Position numbers and translations under genes: made by a program
Notes under the pieces: model-generated
Told to the model about the DNA's origin: nothing
Databases searched by the model: none
The model's input: only the letters and a program-made list of their open reading frames with translations
In this document: in pieces, positions 1 through 6,390 of the stretch
How the letters are laid out: each line of letters opens with the position of its first letter
Position numbering within the stretch: the first letter of the stretch is position 1
Source of the DNA: Paracoccaceae bacterium
GTDB lineage: Bacteria; Pseudomonadota; Alphaproteobacteria; Rhodobacterales; Rhodobacteraceae
NCBI GenBank assembly: GCA_011523445.1
Contig: WTGT01000014.1
Coordinates: 1 to 9,784 of the forward strand
Direction of reading: 5' to 3'
Length of the DNA stretch: 9,784 nucleotides

Positions 1-2
1 GT

Positions 3-1679
3 GGTGTGGAGTTGGCAATGGCCATGAAATACAAACTCCAAGAATTCAGTGGGGTTAATTCCAAGGTTGTCATTGTGGAAAAGGAAAATGACATTCTAAA
101 GGAAATCCCTACATCAGCCAGAAACAAACTCAAGCATCATCTGAATCGCTTCGGAATTGAGTTGATTTGCAATACTACTGCCACAGGTATCCTTCCAGAA
201 AGGGTTGAATTGTCAACAGGCAAGTCTCTCCAAGCCAATTTTGTCGTAGGTACGGCCGGGGCTAAACCCTTCGGGTGGATACAGGAAATTGGTGTTCCCT
301 GTGACAAGGGATTTATTGTTGTTGACCGATATTTGAAATCCCCGTCCAACCCTTCGGTATTTGCAGTGGGAGATTGTGCCGCTTTTCAGGATAATCCCTT
401 GCCAAAGGCAGGGGTTTACGCGGTTCGACAGGCACCGATATTGTATCAAAACCTCAAGGCCAGCCTCACTGGCAAAAAACTTGTACCTTACAGACCGCAA
501 GCGGATTTCCTGAAATTGATATCCACTGGCAGAAAACATGCGGTAGGATTGAAGAATGGGATCACCTTTGAAGGGGGCTCCATCTGGAAATTGAAGAATT
601 ATATTGATCGAAAATTCATGGGCAAATTCGAACAGGAGATGCCCATTCCAAAAATCGAATTACCACCCGATGCTGCAAAAGGCAGCAATGAAATCCTGCG
701 GGAGGCCAAAATGCTTTGTGGTGGCTGCGGTGCAAAGGTCACCCACACAAGTCTACAATCTGCATTACATGGTTTTACCAACGAGCATTCCGAATTGAAC
801 CCCGATGCTGCCCAAATAAACGTCGGCTCCAATACATTGGTTGTTTCAACAGACCATCTTAGGAGTTTCGTCAGTGACCATTCCCTTTTTGCCAGGATCA
901 CCGCCCTTCATGCCATGAGTGATATTTGGGCGAAAGGAGCCAAGCCCCGGCATGCACTGGCTTCCATTACCCTTCCAAGGATGTCTGAAACTTTGCAGAG
1001 GGAAACACTCAGGGAAATAATGGAATCATCTGCACAAACCTTCAAGGAAAGTGGAGTTGAAATCATAGGAGGGCATACCACCCAAGGGGCAGAATTGACA
1101 ATCGGATTTACCGTATTGGGGGATTCATCAGATCCATATATCTCACATCAAGGTGCACAACCGGGACATGTTCTTGTTCTGACAAAACCCCTGGGTACAG
1201 GGGTAATTTTGGCAGGATTGATGCTGGGGAAAGTCAGTGGTGAAACACTCTACAGATGCCTTGACTTAATGACAATAAGTTCGGAAAAAATATCTCAAAC
1301 CCTTAAACATTACGTATCCACCATGACGGATGTTACTGGTTTTGGATTGGCCGGACACCTTCAAAACATCTTAGTGAGTTCCAGGGTTGGGGCAACCTTG
1401 CAAAGTGAATCCATTCCCATGATTGAAGGAGCAATGGAACTTTCTGCTGACGGGGTAAGATCATCTCTTTGGAAAGCCAATTCAAACATCCCCTTGAAAG
1501 TTATCAACAATACGGCGGCAGTCAATTTGTTGTTTGACCCACAAACTTCCGGAGGATTGTTGGCTACGATTTCCGAGGAAAATCTTGCCCTTTTACAGTC
1601 AAGGACTGATGAAATTGCTTCAGATATCCATCCCATCGGGAAAATAACCGAAGGTCCTCCACTTATTGAAATCTCTTGA
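3..1679 (+). CDS. selD: NADH dehydrogenase-like / selenide, water dikinase (SelD) fusion, 5'-truncated by the window
   Basis: The C-terminal half makes selenophosphate from selenide and ATP. Residue numbers count the GTG at base 6 as residue 1. The reading frame stays open to the window edge, and its first residues (GVELAMAMK) look like the end of a Rossmann GxGxxGVELA motif. The true start therefore lies upstream, probably by about 150 residues or more. Residues 1-210 are the rest of an FAD/NAD(P)H oxidoreductase domain, with VVGTAGAKP (80-88) and the FAD-contacting VFAVGDCAAF (118-127). From about 235 the SelD domain follows: CGGCGAKV (238-245) holds the catalytic Cys (C241, aligned with E. 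coli C17) and Lys (K244, aligned with K20). It also has STDHL (281-285), MSDIWAKGAKP (304-314), GGHT (355-358), TDVTGFGLAGH (441-451) and FDPQTSGG (510-517). The active site uses cysteine (TGC), not an in-frame TGA. The role of the flavoprotein half is not established; redox handling of the selenium donor is a guess. It converges on selU. Confidence 0.93.
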   Translation, partial: GVELAMAMKYKLQEFSGVNSKVVIVEKENDILKEIPTSARNKLKHHLNRFGIELICNTTATGILPERVELSTGKSLQANFVVGTAGAKPFGWIQEIGVPCDKGFIVVDRYLKSPSNPSVFAVGDCAAFQDNPLPKAGVYAVRQAPILYQNLKASLTGKKLVPYRPQADFLKLISTGRKHAVGLKNGITFEGGSIWKLKNYIDRKFMGKFEQEMPIPKIELPPDAAKGSNEILREAKMLCGGCGAKVTHTSLQSALHGFTNEHSELNPDAAQINVGSNTLVVSTDHLRSFVSDHSLFARITALHAMSDIWAKGAKPRHALASITLPRMSETLQRETLREIMESSAQTFKESGVEIIGGHTTQGAELTIGFTVLGDSSDPYISHQGAQPGHVLVLTKPLGTGVILAGLMLGKVSGETLYRCLDLMTISSEKISQTLKHYVSTMTDVTGFGLAGHLQNILVSSRVGATLQSESIPMIEGAMELSADGVRSSLWKANSNIPLKVINNTAAVNLLFDPQTSGGLLATISEENLALLQSRTDEIASDIHPIGKITEGPPLIEIS

Positions 1680-2735
1680 TCAATATTTCCTGTTGATGAT
1701 ATCGGCTATGTTTTTTGAGGCCTTTTGGATTGAGTCTTTCGTCAGATCTTTCATCGTAATCGTATCAATACAATCCTTGGAACCATATCTAGGATCATAA
1801 TGATAATGCAGGAGCTGGGACACCAGCTCTTCAAAATTGTTGCTCTTGACCAGATCAGTCCATTCCTCAATTCTTTTTTTGGAATGAAAGGGAGACAGTT
1901 TGACCAACAATGAATTCAATTCTTCATTATTACGAACCAGGTTACTGTATTTTTGCAGACAATATTGCACTCTTGCCTCCAATGGAGCTTGAATATTGAT
2001 TCTGCTTGCATTCTTCATGCCGCCCCATAAGGCTGGGGGAATAGATACTTGACCAATTTTGTTTGATTCCGCTTCGACAATTATGGGGCTTGAAGAATCC
2101 AGACATCTGAGCACCTCATTGATCCAGCTTTCGAACATTTTTTGCGATGGTTGGATTGAATGGGTTTCACCAAAAACTGAACCTCTGTGTTCAGCAAGGT
2201 ATTCAAGATTCAACACCTGCATACCATTGGATTCTAGTGTCTCAAGAATTTCTGTTTTACCAGTGGCGGTATATCCTCCAAGCAAAATAATTTCAATTTG
2301 ATAGGTGTTCTGGTAGAGAGAATTGACCACAAGGTTCCGATAACTTTTGTATCCACCATGCAGAACGGTAGTTTGCCAGCCGATCTGGCGGCAAATTTCA
2401 GCTAGGGCCCCAGATCTTTTACCTCCCCGCCAGCAGTAAATCAGTGGTTTGAAGTCCTTGTCCCTCGTAGCCAGATGCTCCTTCAGAATGGTAGCAATGT
2501 TTTCGGAAATGATTTGAGCTCCAATGCGGCGGGCAGAAAAAGGCCCCTCCAACTTGTGTTCCAACCCTACCTGATGCCGTTGTTGATCATCAAGAACAGG
2601 CAGGTTTATGGCACCGGGTATATGATCTTCATTGTATTCGGCGGGTGAGCGAACATCAATCACCTCGTCAAAGTATCCGAACTCCAGATCAGTCAGGGAT
2701 TTCAGTCCAAGTTTGGTAATATTGGGATGAAGCAT
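1680..2735 (-). CDS. mnmH: tRNA 2-selenouridine synthase (SelU/MnmH/YbbB)
   Basis: This cytoplasmic enzyme replaces sulfur with selenium at wobble 2-thiouridine of tRNAs for Lys, Glu and Gln, using selenophosphate. A rhodanese domain spans about residues 10-130, with DVRSPAEYNEDHIPGAINLP near the start and the active-site loop CWRGGKRSG (C101 is the catalytic Cys, as E. coli C97). A P-loop ATPase-like domain follows, with Walker A GGYTATGKT (153-161), the family motif LEYLAEHRGSVFG (177-189) and EAES (221-224). YDPRY lies near the C terminus. The length of 351 aa is normal for the family (about 350-370). The ATG at 2735 fits the family N terminus, though I see no strong Shine-Dalgarno sequence. 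Its TGA stop directly abuts the TGA of the selD fusion on the other strand. SelD supplies its substrate, so the pairing makes biochemical sense. No selA, selB or tRNA-Sec is visible here, so selenocysteine use cannot be judged. Confidence 0.95.
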   Translation of the reverse strand: MLHPNITKLGLKSLTDLEFGYFDEVIDVRSPAEYNEDHIPGAINLPVLDDQQRHQVGLEHKLEGPFSARRIGAQIISENIATILKEHLATRDKDFKPLIYCWRGGKRSGALAEICRQIGWQTTVLHGGYKSYRNLVVNSLYQNTYQIEIILLGGYTATGKTEILETLESNGMQVLNLEYLAEHRGSVFGETHSIQPSQKMFESWINEVLRCLDSSSPIIVEAESNKIGQVSIPPALWGGMKNASRINIQAPLEARVQYCLQKYSNLVRNNEELNSLLVKLSPFHSKKRIEEWTDLVKSNNFEELVSQLLHYHYDPRYGSKDCIDTITMKDLTKDSIQKASKNIADIINRKY

Positions 2736-2782
2736 GGATTTCTGATTATGGTGACTTGTGGCGCATGAAAAAATTTATTGGT

Positions 2783-2810
2783 TTGAAACTCGGTAATGTA
2801 TAAATATATG
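2783..2810 (+). promoter_or_regulatory. Candidate promoter of the tRNA-Arg gene
   Basis: TTGAAA (2783-2788) and TATATG (2805-2810) are separated by 16 bp. They would start transcription near 2817, about 13 bases before the mature tRNA 5' end. The stretch is AT-rich and lies between the divergent selU start (2735) and the tRNA. This is judged from hexamer similarity only. Confidence 0.35.
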
Positions 2811-2829
2811 GTGTTTGTGTAATGAATTA

Positions 2830-2906
2830 GGCCTCGTAGCTCAGCAGGATAGAGCGACCGCCTCCTAAGCGGTAGGCCACAGGTTCGAATCCTGTCGAGG
2901 CCGCCA
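2830..2906 (+). tRNA. tRNA-Arg, anticodon CCT
   Basis: A complete 77-nt cloverleaf can be drawn. The acceptor stem GGCCTCG/CGAGGCC pairs 7/7, and the D stem is GCTC/GAGC with a 9-nt loop containing GG. The anticodon stem ACCGC/GCGGT has loop CTCCTAA, giving anticodon CCT, which reads AGG. The variable loop is 5 nt, the T stem ACAGG/CCTGT has loop TTCGAAT, the discriminator base is G, and CCA is encoded. C34 is not a uridine, so this tRNA is not a substrate of the neighbouring selenouridine synthase. The CCA ends one base before the stop codon of mutY on the opposite strand, leaving no room for its own terminator before that gene. Confidence 0.97.
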
Positions 2907-2907
2907 T

Positions 2908-4011
2908 TCAACACTTGGTGATTTTCATCGATTCAATCCACTTCCTAAAATCAAAATTCGCGACGGCATGGGTAAATACCTTTCTCATCAGGGTTGGTAA
3001 TTTGGCAACATCAAACTCTTCCCGGTCAATCCATACGATATCCAGCGATGAAAATTCCGATGATTCAACCACTCCAGCCCGGACGGCAATTGACGTTTTG
3101 AAGTGGGTAAACACATGATTTATTTCACCTGGAAGTTCAATCCCCCCTGTCAGTTCTGGAAATTTGCCCCCTGACCTCTTGTCCCAACCAAACCCGGGCC
3201 ATCCGAGTGTTCCACCCAACAATCCACTCTGGGGACGTCTCTCCAACATGAACTGATTGTTTTCATTCAGGCAGACAAACATGGTACCGATGCGGGTTGG
3301 TTTGGGTGTTTTGGGTTGCCGGTAGGGAATCTCGTTTTGCAACCCCAATAGATAACTTTGGCATACACAGTTCCATGGACAATGGGGGCAGTTCGGCATT
3401 TTGGGCTTGCAAACAGTTGATCCCAGATCCATTATGGCTTGGGCATAATCACCCGACCTCATTGCAGGAGTCATCTGTTCAGCAATTCTTTTGATTTCCT
3501 GTTTTGACTGAGGCAGAGGTGTGGTCAATCCCTTGACCCTAGAATAAACCCTTTCGGCATTGCCATCGACAACCGGCACCGGCAAATCAAAGGCAATGGC
3601 CTGAATTGCACTTGCCGTATATGGTCCAACACCCGGTAATTCAAGCAGTTCCCGGGATGTGGAAGGGAAGTTTCCATCATAGTCACTGACGATTCTTTTG
3701 GCGCAAGATATCAGGTTTCTTGCCCTGGTATAATAGCCCAGACCAGCCCAACATGCCATCACTTCGTCATGATCCCCATTGGCGAGGTCCTCCACGGTCG
3801 GCCAGAGATCAAGGAATTTGTTGTAATACTTTGTGACAACAGTAACTGTTGTTTGCTGAAGCATGATTTCCGATATCCAAATCCTGTAAGGGTCTGGTTT
3901 TGAAGTACAATCACTTCCCTTTTTCATACGCCAGGGGAGTGTCCTGCCGAAATTATCATACCAGGCAAGCAATTTGTCTGAGGGTCTGTGTGTCACTAAG
4001 TTATTGTTCAC
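2908..4011 (-). CDS. mutY: A/G-specific adenine glycosylase MutY
   Basis: MutY removes adenine mispaired with 8-oxoguanine in base-excision repair. The glycosylase core includes SEIMLQQTTV, where E48 matches catalytic Glu37 of E. coli, and the helix-hairpin-helix LLELPGVGPYTASA (122-134). VVDGN carries D149, matching E. coli Asp138. The [4Fe-4S] cysteines C201, C208, C211 and C217 have the exact C-X6-C-X2-C-X5-C spacing. The C-terminal NUDIX-like domain that recognises oxoG starts near residue 238 (RRPQSGLLGG at 258-267, VFTHF at 300-304). At 367 aa the length is normal. The start chosen is GTG at 4011; another GTG at 3996 is equally possible, since neither has a clear Shine-Dalgarno and the intervening residues (NNNL) are uninformative. 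The gene is divergent from the DciA-like gene, and its 3' end runs up to the tRNA. Confidence 0.96.
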   Translation of the reverse strand: MNNNLVTHRPSDKLLAWYDNFGRTLPWRMKKGSDCTSKPDPYRIWISEIMLQQTTVTVVTKYYNKFLDLWPTVEDLANGDHDEVMACWAGLGYYTRARNLISCAKRIVSDYDGNFPSTSRELLELPGVGPYTASAIQAIAFDLPVPVVDGNAERVYSRVKGLTTPLPQSKQEIKRIAEQMTPAMRSGDYAQAIMDLGSTVCKPKMPNCPHCPWNCVCQSYLLGLQNEIPYRQPKTPKPTRIGTMFVCLNENNQFMLERRPQSGLLGGTLGWPGFGWDKRSGGKFPELTGGIELPGEINHVFTHFKTSIAVRAGVVESSEFSSLDIVWIDREEFDVAKLPTLMRKVFTHAVANFDFRKWIESMKITKC

Positions 4012-4027
4012 ATTTTTATGAATGTTT

Positions 4028-4057
4028 AATATATGGATAATAATTTAGTATTGTCCA
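4028..4057 (-). promoter_or_regulatory. Candidate promoter of mutY
   Basis: Read on the minus strand, TGGACA (4057-4052) and TATATT (4033-4028) are separated by 18 bp. Each matches 5 of 6 bases of the sigma70-type consensus. Transcription would start near 4021, only about 10 bases before the GTG at 4011, or about 25 before the GTG at 3996. A weaker candidate on the plus strand for the dciA-like gene overlaps it (TTTTTA 4013-4018, GATAAT 4036-4041, 17 bp spacer), so the divergent promoters would overlap. Confidence 0.35.
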
Positions 4058-4063
4058 TTTGCC

Positions 4064-4068
4064 AGGAG
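4064..4068 (+). promoter_or_regulatory. Shine-Dalgarno AGGAG that places the start of the DciA-like gene
   Basis: AGGAG lies 7 bases before an in-frame ATT (4076) and 4 bases before an in-frame ATC (4073). The frame has no ATG, GTG or TTG between its upstream stop codon (TAG 4046-4048) and the GTG at 4235. This site is therefore the main evidence for a non-ATG start upstream of the conserved domain. Confidence 0.55.
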
Positions 4069-4075
4069 TGGGATC

Positions 4076-4600
4076 ATTCCCAAGATCGTCAAATTCTATA
4101 ACCGAAAAAAGCAACGCGGGTCTTATCATGGCAATTTCAAGTCGGCCGATCAGTATTATCGCGAGATTGCACGAGTCAATGCCGAGCAGAAGGGGATTTC
4201 AAAACACGAGATTCTCTCGTCCTGGAATGAAATAGTGGGTGAAAGCCTTGCTGCCATTTGCCGCCCCATAGAGGTAAACCATCGTTATCAGTTATCCAAA
4301 GGTTCAAAATTAATTGTTGAAACACCGAGAGGATATGCACAAGAGGTTGAAATGCAAAAGGACCAGATCATTGAAAGGGTAAATATTGCCTATGGATTTG
4401 GGGCCATCAGGAGACTGGAAATAAAACACACGAGCTATGACGCTTTCCACTATTCAAAATCAGGTCAACGCAAGACCAGAAAACCGGCCAGTGAGTGCGA
4501 AAGTGAATCTTGGCAAATTGTGAAAGACATCGAGGAAGACGAACTTAGAACAGCACTGCTTGAGCTTGGCAAGAATGTACTGGCTCAGGACAAATCATAA
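4076..4600 (+). CDS. DciA-like DUF721 protein (probable replicative helicase loader/operator), apparent ATT start
   Basis: DciA proteins act with the replicative helicase DnaB in bacteria lacking DnaC/DnaI; that role is inferred from the family. From ATT 4076 the product has 174 aa. A basic N terminus (KFYNRKKQRG, 6-15) leads into the DUF721 domain: EILSSWNEIVGESLA (45-59), RPIEV (63-67), LIVETPRGYAQEVEMQKDQI (79-98) and RVNIAYGFGAIRRLEI (101-116). The EMQK..I..RVN.AYG pattern is what I recall from Rhodobacterales homologues. Starting at GTG 4235 would cut the domain at residue 54, inside the conserved W..IVG segment. The in-frame codons upstream clearly encode family-like protein, so a start near the AGGAG at 4064 is favoured. 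ATC 4073 is the alternative, as is a sequencing error. The dsbA-like gene follows 9 bp downstream, probably in one operon. Confidence 0.82.
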   Translation: MPKIVKFYNRKKQRGSYHGNFKSADQYYREIARVNAEQKGISKHEILSSWNEIVGESLAAICRPIEVNHRYQLSKGSKLIVETPRGYAQEVEMQKDQIIERVNIAYGFGAIRRLEIKHTSYDAFHYSKSGQRKTRKPASECESESWQIVKDIEEDELRTALLELGKNVLAQDKS

Positions 4601-4609
4601 GGATAGAAA

Positions 4610-5251
4610 ATGATAATTAAATACCTCCATATTCACCGTACCGTAATTCTGCTTTTTACCTTTCTCATGGCTACTGCCATGGGAATATCGTCAGTAACAG
4701 CTCAGGGAGACCAATCCCCGAGGGTAATCGAAGAGATGAGTATCGGCAACCAGGACAGTAGTGTAACATTTGTTGAATATGCATCTTTTACCTGCCCTCA
4801 CTGTGCCAGTTTCCATCGGAACTCTTATCCCCAACTAAAGGAAAACTACATTGATACCGGTTTGATAAAGTTCGAAGTCAGGGAAATCATTTGGGACAAG
4901 CCAGCATGGGTAGCTTCCATAATCGGCAGATGCTCCGGCCCGGAAAAGTTTTTCCATTATCTTGATCCGCTTTATGAAAAGCAAGCGGAATGGTCACGTG
5001 CGGAAACACTTGGTGAAGCAGCATCCAGGTTAGCCTCCATTGCCTTGTCTGTGGGCTTTGATAAGGAAGAAATAGACAGTTGTCTCAGGGATACTGATTT
5101 TCATTCCCTGATCCTGCAAAATGCCCAAGATGGGGCTGCAGCCAACGACATCAGCTCGACACCCACCTTTCGGATAAATGGCAAGAACTATTCCAACACG
5201 AGTTATGAGGAGTTGGTTGAAATCATTGAGAACCTGTTAAACAGGACCTAG
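4610..5251 (+). CDS. Periplasmic DsbA-family thiol:disulfide oxidoreductase
   Basis: This is a thioredoxin-fold protein predicted to form or isomerise disulfides in exported proteins. A signal peptide covers about residues 1-31, with a basic start, a hydrophobic stretch TVILLFTFLMATAMG (11-25) and likely cleavage after VTA. FVEYASFTCPHCASFH (54-69) holds the active site C62-P-H-C65, the same dipeptide as E. coli DsbA. STPTF (183-187) supplies the cis-proline, P185, facing it. An inserted helical region (about 95-175) carries two further cysteines, C108 and C158, which could form a second pair. The length is 213 aa. The start is clear: AAGGA (4599-4603) overlaps the stop codon of the preceding gene and sits 6 bases before the ATG, suggesting translational coupling. 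It could also be called a DSBA/Thioredoxin_4 protein; the exact partner cannot be told from sequence. Confidence 0.9.
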   Translation: MIIKYLHIHRTVILLFTFLMATAMGISSVTAQGDQSPRVIEEMSIGNQDSSVTFVEYASFTCPHCASFHRNSYPQLKENYIDTGLIKFEVREIIWDKPAWVASIIGRCSGPEKFFHYLDPLYEKQAEWSRAETLGEAASRLASIALSVGFDKEEIDSCLRDTDFHSLILQNAQDGAAANDISSTPTFRINGKNYSNTSYEELVEIIENLLNRT

Positions 5252-5275
5252 TGAACGTAAACTGAATTTCGTGGA

Positions 5276-5338
5276 AGTTGGTCATATCCTGACTTCGACT
5301 AAGTGAGGTCTCAAACTGTCTAAGTCGGGAGAACAGTT
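5276..5338. other. Convergent intergenic stretch with overlapping hairpins, no classical terminator
   Basis: Between the dsbA-like and lpxK stop codons (5252-5375) no gene is seen. Three pairings are possible. AGTTGGTCA (5276-5284) pairs with TGAC-TT-CGACT (5290-5300), 9 bp with one wobble and a 2-base bulge. CCTGACTT (5288-5295) pairs with AAGTCGGG (5322-5329) and excludes the first hairpin. AACTGT (5314-5319) pairs with ACAGTT (5333-5338). None is followed by a T-tract on either strand. Termination here is plausible from position only. Confidence 0.25.
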
Positions 5339-5375
5339 CGAAAAAACATCTTGCAATTTTGGCCCATAAGAGCCC

Positions 5376-6368
5376 CTAATGAAACCCTTTTAACTTGTTT
5401 TGGAAGTAGGTATCAAACAAATCCCAATCGTTCAATTCCAGCCGGACAGGTACGGTCAAAACCTTTTTTTTCCAGTCTGGGTTCAATCTGACGGCATCCT
5501 TTTCAGTGGTAACAAGCAAGGCGTTGCTTTTCCTTGCTTCCCTTTCCAACCTCAGGAGAAAACTTTCGTTGGGAATTTCATGATCATCCAGAGGGACATA
5601 CCTGATAATGTTTGTACCCAATTCATTCAATGTTGTTCTGAATTTGGAAGGGTCTCCAATGCCAGCAAAGGCCACAACGTTCTGGTTGTCAAGACTTAAG
5701 CCTGATTCAAGCAAGGTCAATCGGGCCGGTATTACGGGTAGGTCATAGTCCTTCCCAAAATGGTTCTGTAATCTTTCTACCTGGGTTTCAGTACCAATGG
5801 CAACGACCAGATCGGCCCTTGTCAAGGCTTGTGAAAGAGGTTCCCTAAGTGGACCAGAGGGAATTACCCTTTTATTGCCAAAGCCTCGCACGGCATCCAC
5901 AACAATTATGGAAAGGGTTGGTTCAAGGGTAAGGTTTTGATGACCATCATCAAGAATGACTATTGATGCACCTTCATTTACAGCACTGATCGCACCCATG
6001 TATCGATCCCTTGCAATCCAAGTTGGACCGAAAGTGGAAAGTAATAGCGCTTCATCGCCCACATCAAGAACGGAATGTTCTTTTTCATTGACCTGAATTG
6101 GACCCTGCAGTTTCCCTCCATAACCTCTGGATACAATATGCGGATTGTGCCCCTTGTCCCTCAACTTCTGAATCAGGGTAATGGCCAAGGGAGTCTTGCC
6201 TGTTCCGCCAATATTTACATTACCTATGGAAATTACCGGCTTCTCGACAGTTTTTCTGGTGTAAAACTTTTTGCGTATTGCTGTACCAAGCAACCATATA
6301 CCCGAGAGAGGTAATAAAAGATGGGACAAAAGGGAGTTTTTTTGAAACCAAAAATGTGGTTGCTGCAT
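5376..6368 (-). CDS. lpxK: Tetraacyldisaccharide 4'-kinase LpxK
   Basis: LpxK phosphorylates the 4' position of the lipid A disaccharide at the inner membrane, giving lipid IVA. From ATG 6368 the product is 330 aa, normal for the family. The N terminus MQQPHFWFQ is family-like and is followed by the hydrophobic membrane-associating helix LLSHLLLPLSGIWLLG (13-28). The Walker A motif is NVNIGGTGKTP (50-60). Then come SRGYGG (80-85), DVGDEA (102-107), ILDDGHQN (138-145), RGFGN (161-165), PSGPLREP (170-177) and DDHE (261-264), which probably corresponds to the conserved catalytic His region. The frame stays open to an ATG at 6518, but that extension lies inside the DUF4170 gene and does not look like LpxK, so the shorter start is used. 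The gene is 22 bp downstream of DUF4170, and a perfect palindrome occupies most of that gap. Confidence 0.95.
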   Translation of the reverse strand: MQQPHFWFQKNSLLSHLLLPLSGIWLLGTAIRKKFYTRKTVEKPVISIGNVNIGGTGKTPLAITLIQKLRDKGHNPHIVSRGYGGKLQGPIQVNEKEHSVLDVGDEALLLSTFGPTWIARDRYMGAISAVNEGASIVILDDGHQNLTLEPTLSIIVVDAVRGFGNKRVIPSGPLREPLSQALTRADLVVAIGTETQVERLQNHFGKDYDLPVIPARLTLLESGLSLDNQNVVAFAGIGDPSKFRTTLNELGTNIIRYVPLDDHEIPNESFLLRLEREARKSNALLVTTEKDAVRLNPDWKKKVLTVPVRLELNDWDLFDTYFQNKLKGFH

Positions 6369-6375
6369 AGGGTGC

Positions 6376-6389
6376 CCATTTGCAAATGG
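6376..6389. repeat. Perfect 14-bp palindrome in the lpxK leader
   Basis: CCATTTGCAAATGG is its own reverse complement. On the minus strand it sits one base after the DUF4170 stop codon and ends 7 bases before the lpxK ATG. It overlaps the place where a ribosome binding site would be expected; no strong Shine-Dalgarno is visible there. It could be a dimeric-protein operator or, as RNA, a 5-bp hairpin with loop TGCA. Function is unknown. Confidence 0.6.
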
Positions 6390-6390
6390 C

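Noticed and set aside
712..740. Possible selenocysteine in the SelD active site
   Set aside because: The catalytic position is encoded by TGC (cysteine); no in-frame TGA interrupts the gene before its end.
2830..2906. The idea that this tRNA is the substrate of the adjacent SelU
   Set aside because: Its anticodon is CCT, so position 34 is C; SelU acts on 2-thiouridine at position 34.
2702..2914. A 70-codon minus-strand frame beginning MLNGGLDRIRTCGLPLRRRS
   Set aside because: It is the antisense of the tRNA-Arg gene; this peptide pattern is a well-known spurious annotation over tRNAs.
4033..4101. A 22-codon ATG frame (MDNNLV...) overlapping the start of the DciA-like gene
   Set aside because: There is no Shine-Dalgarno before it and no family resemblance; an upstream leader ORF remains possible but is unsupported.
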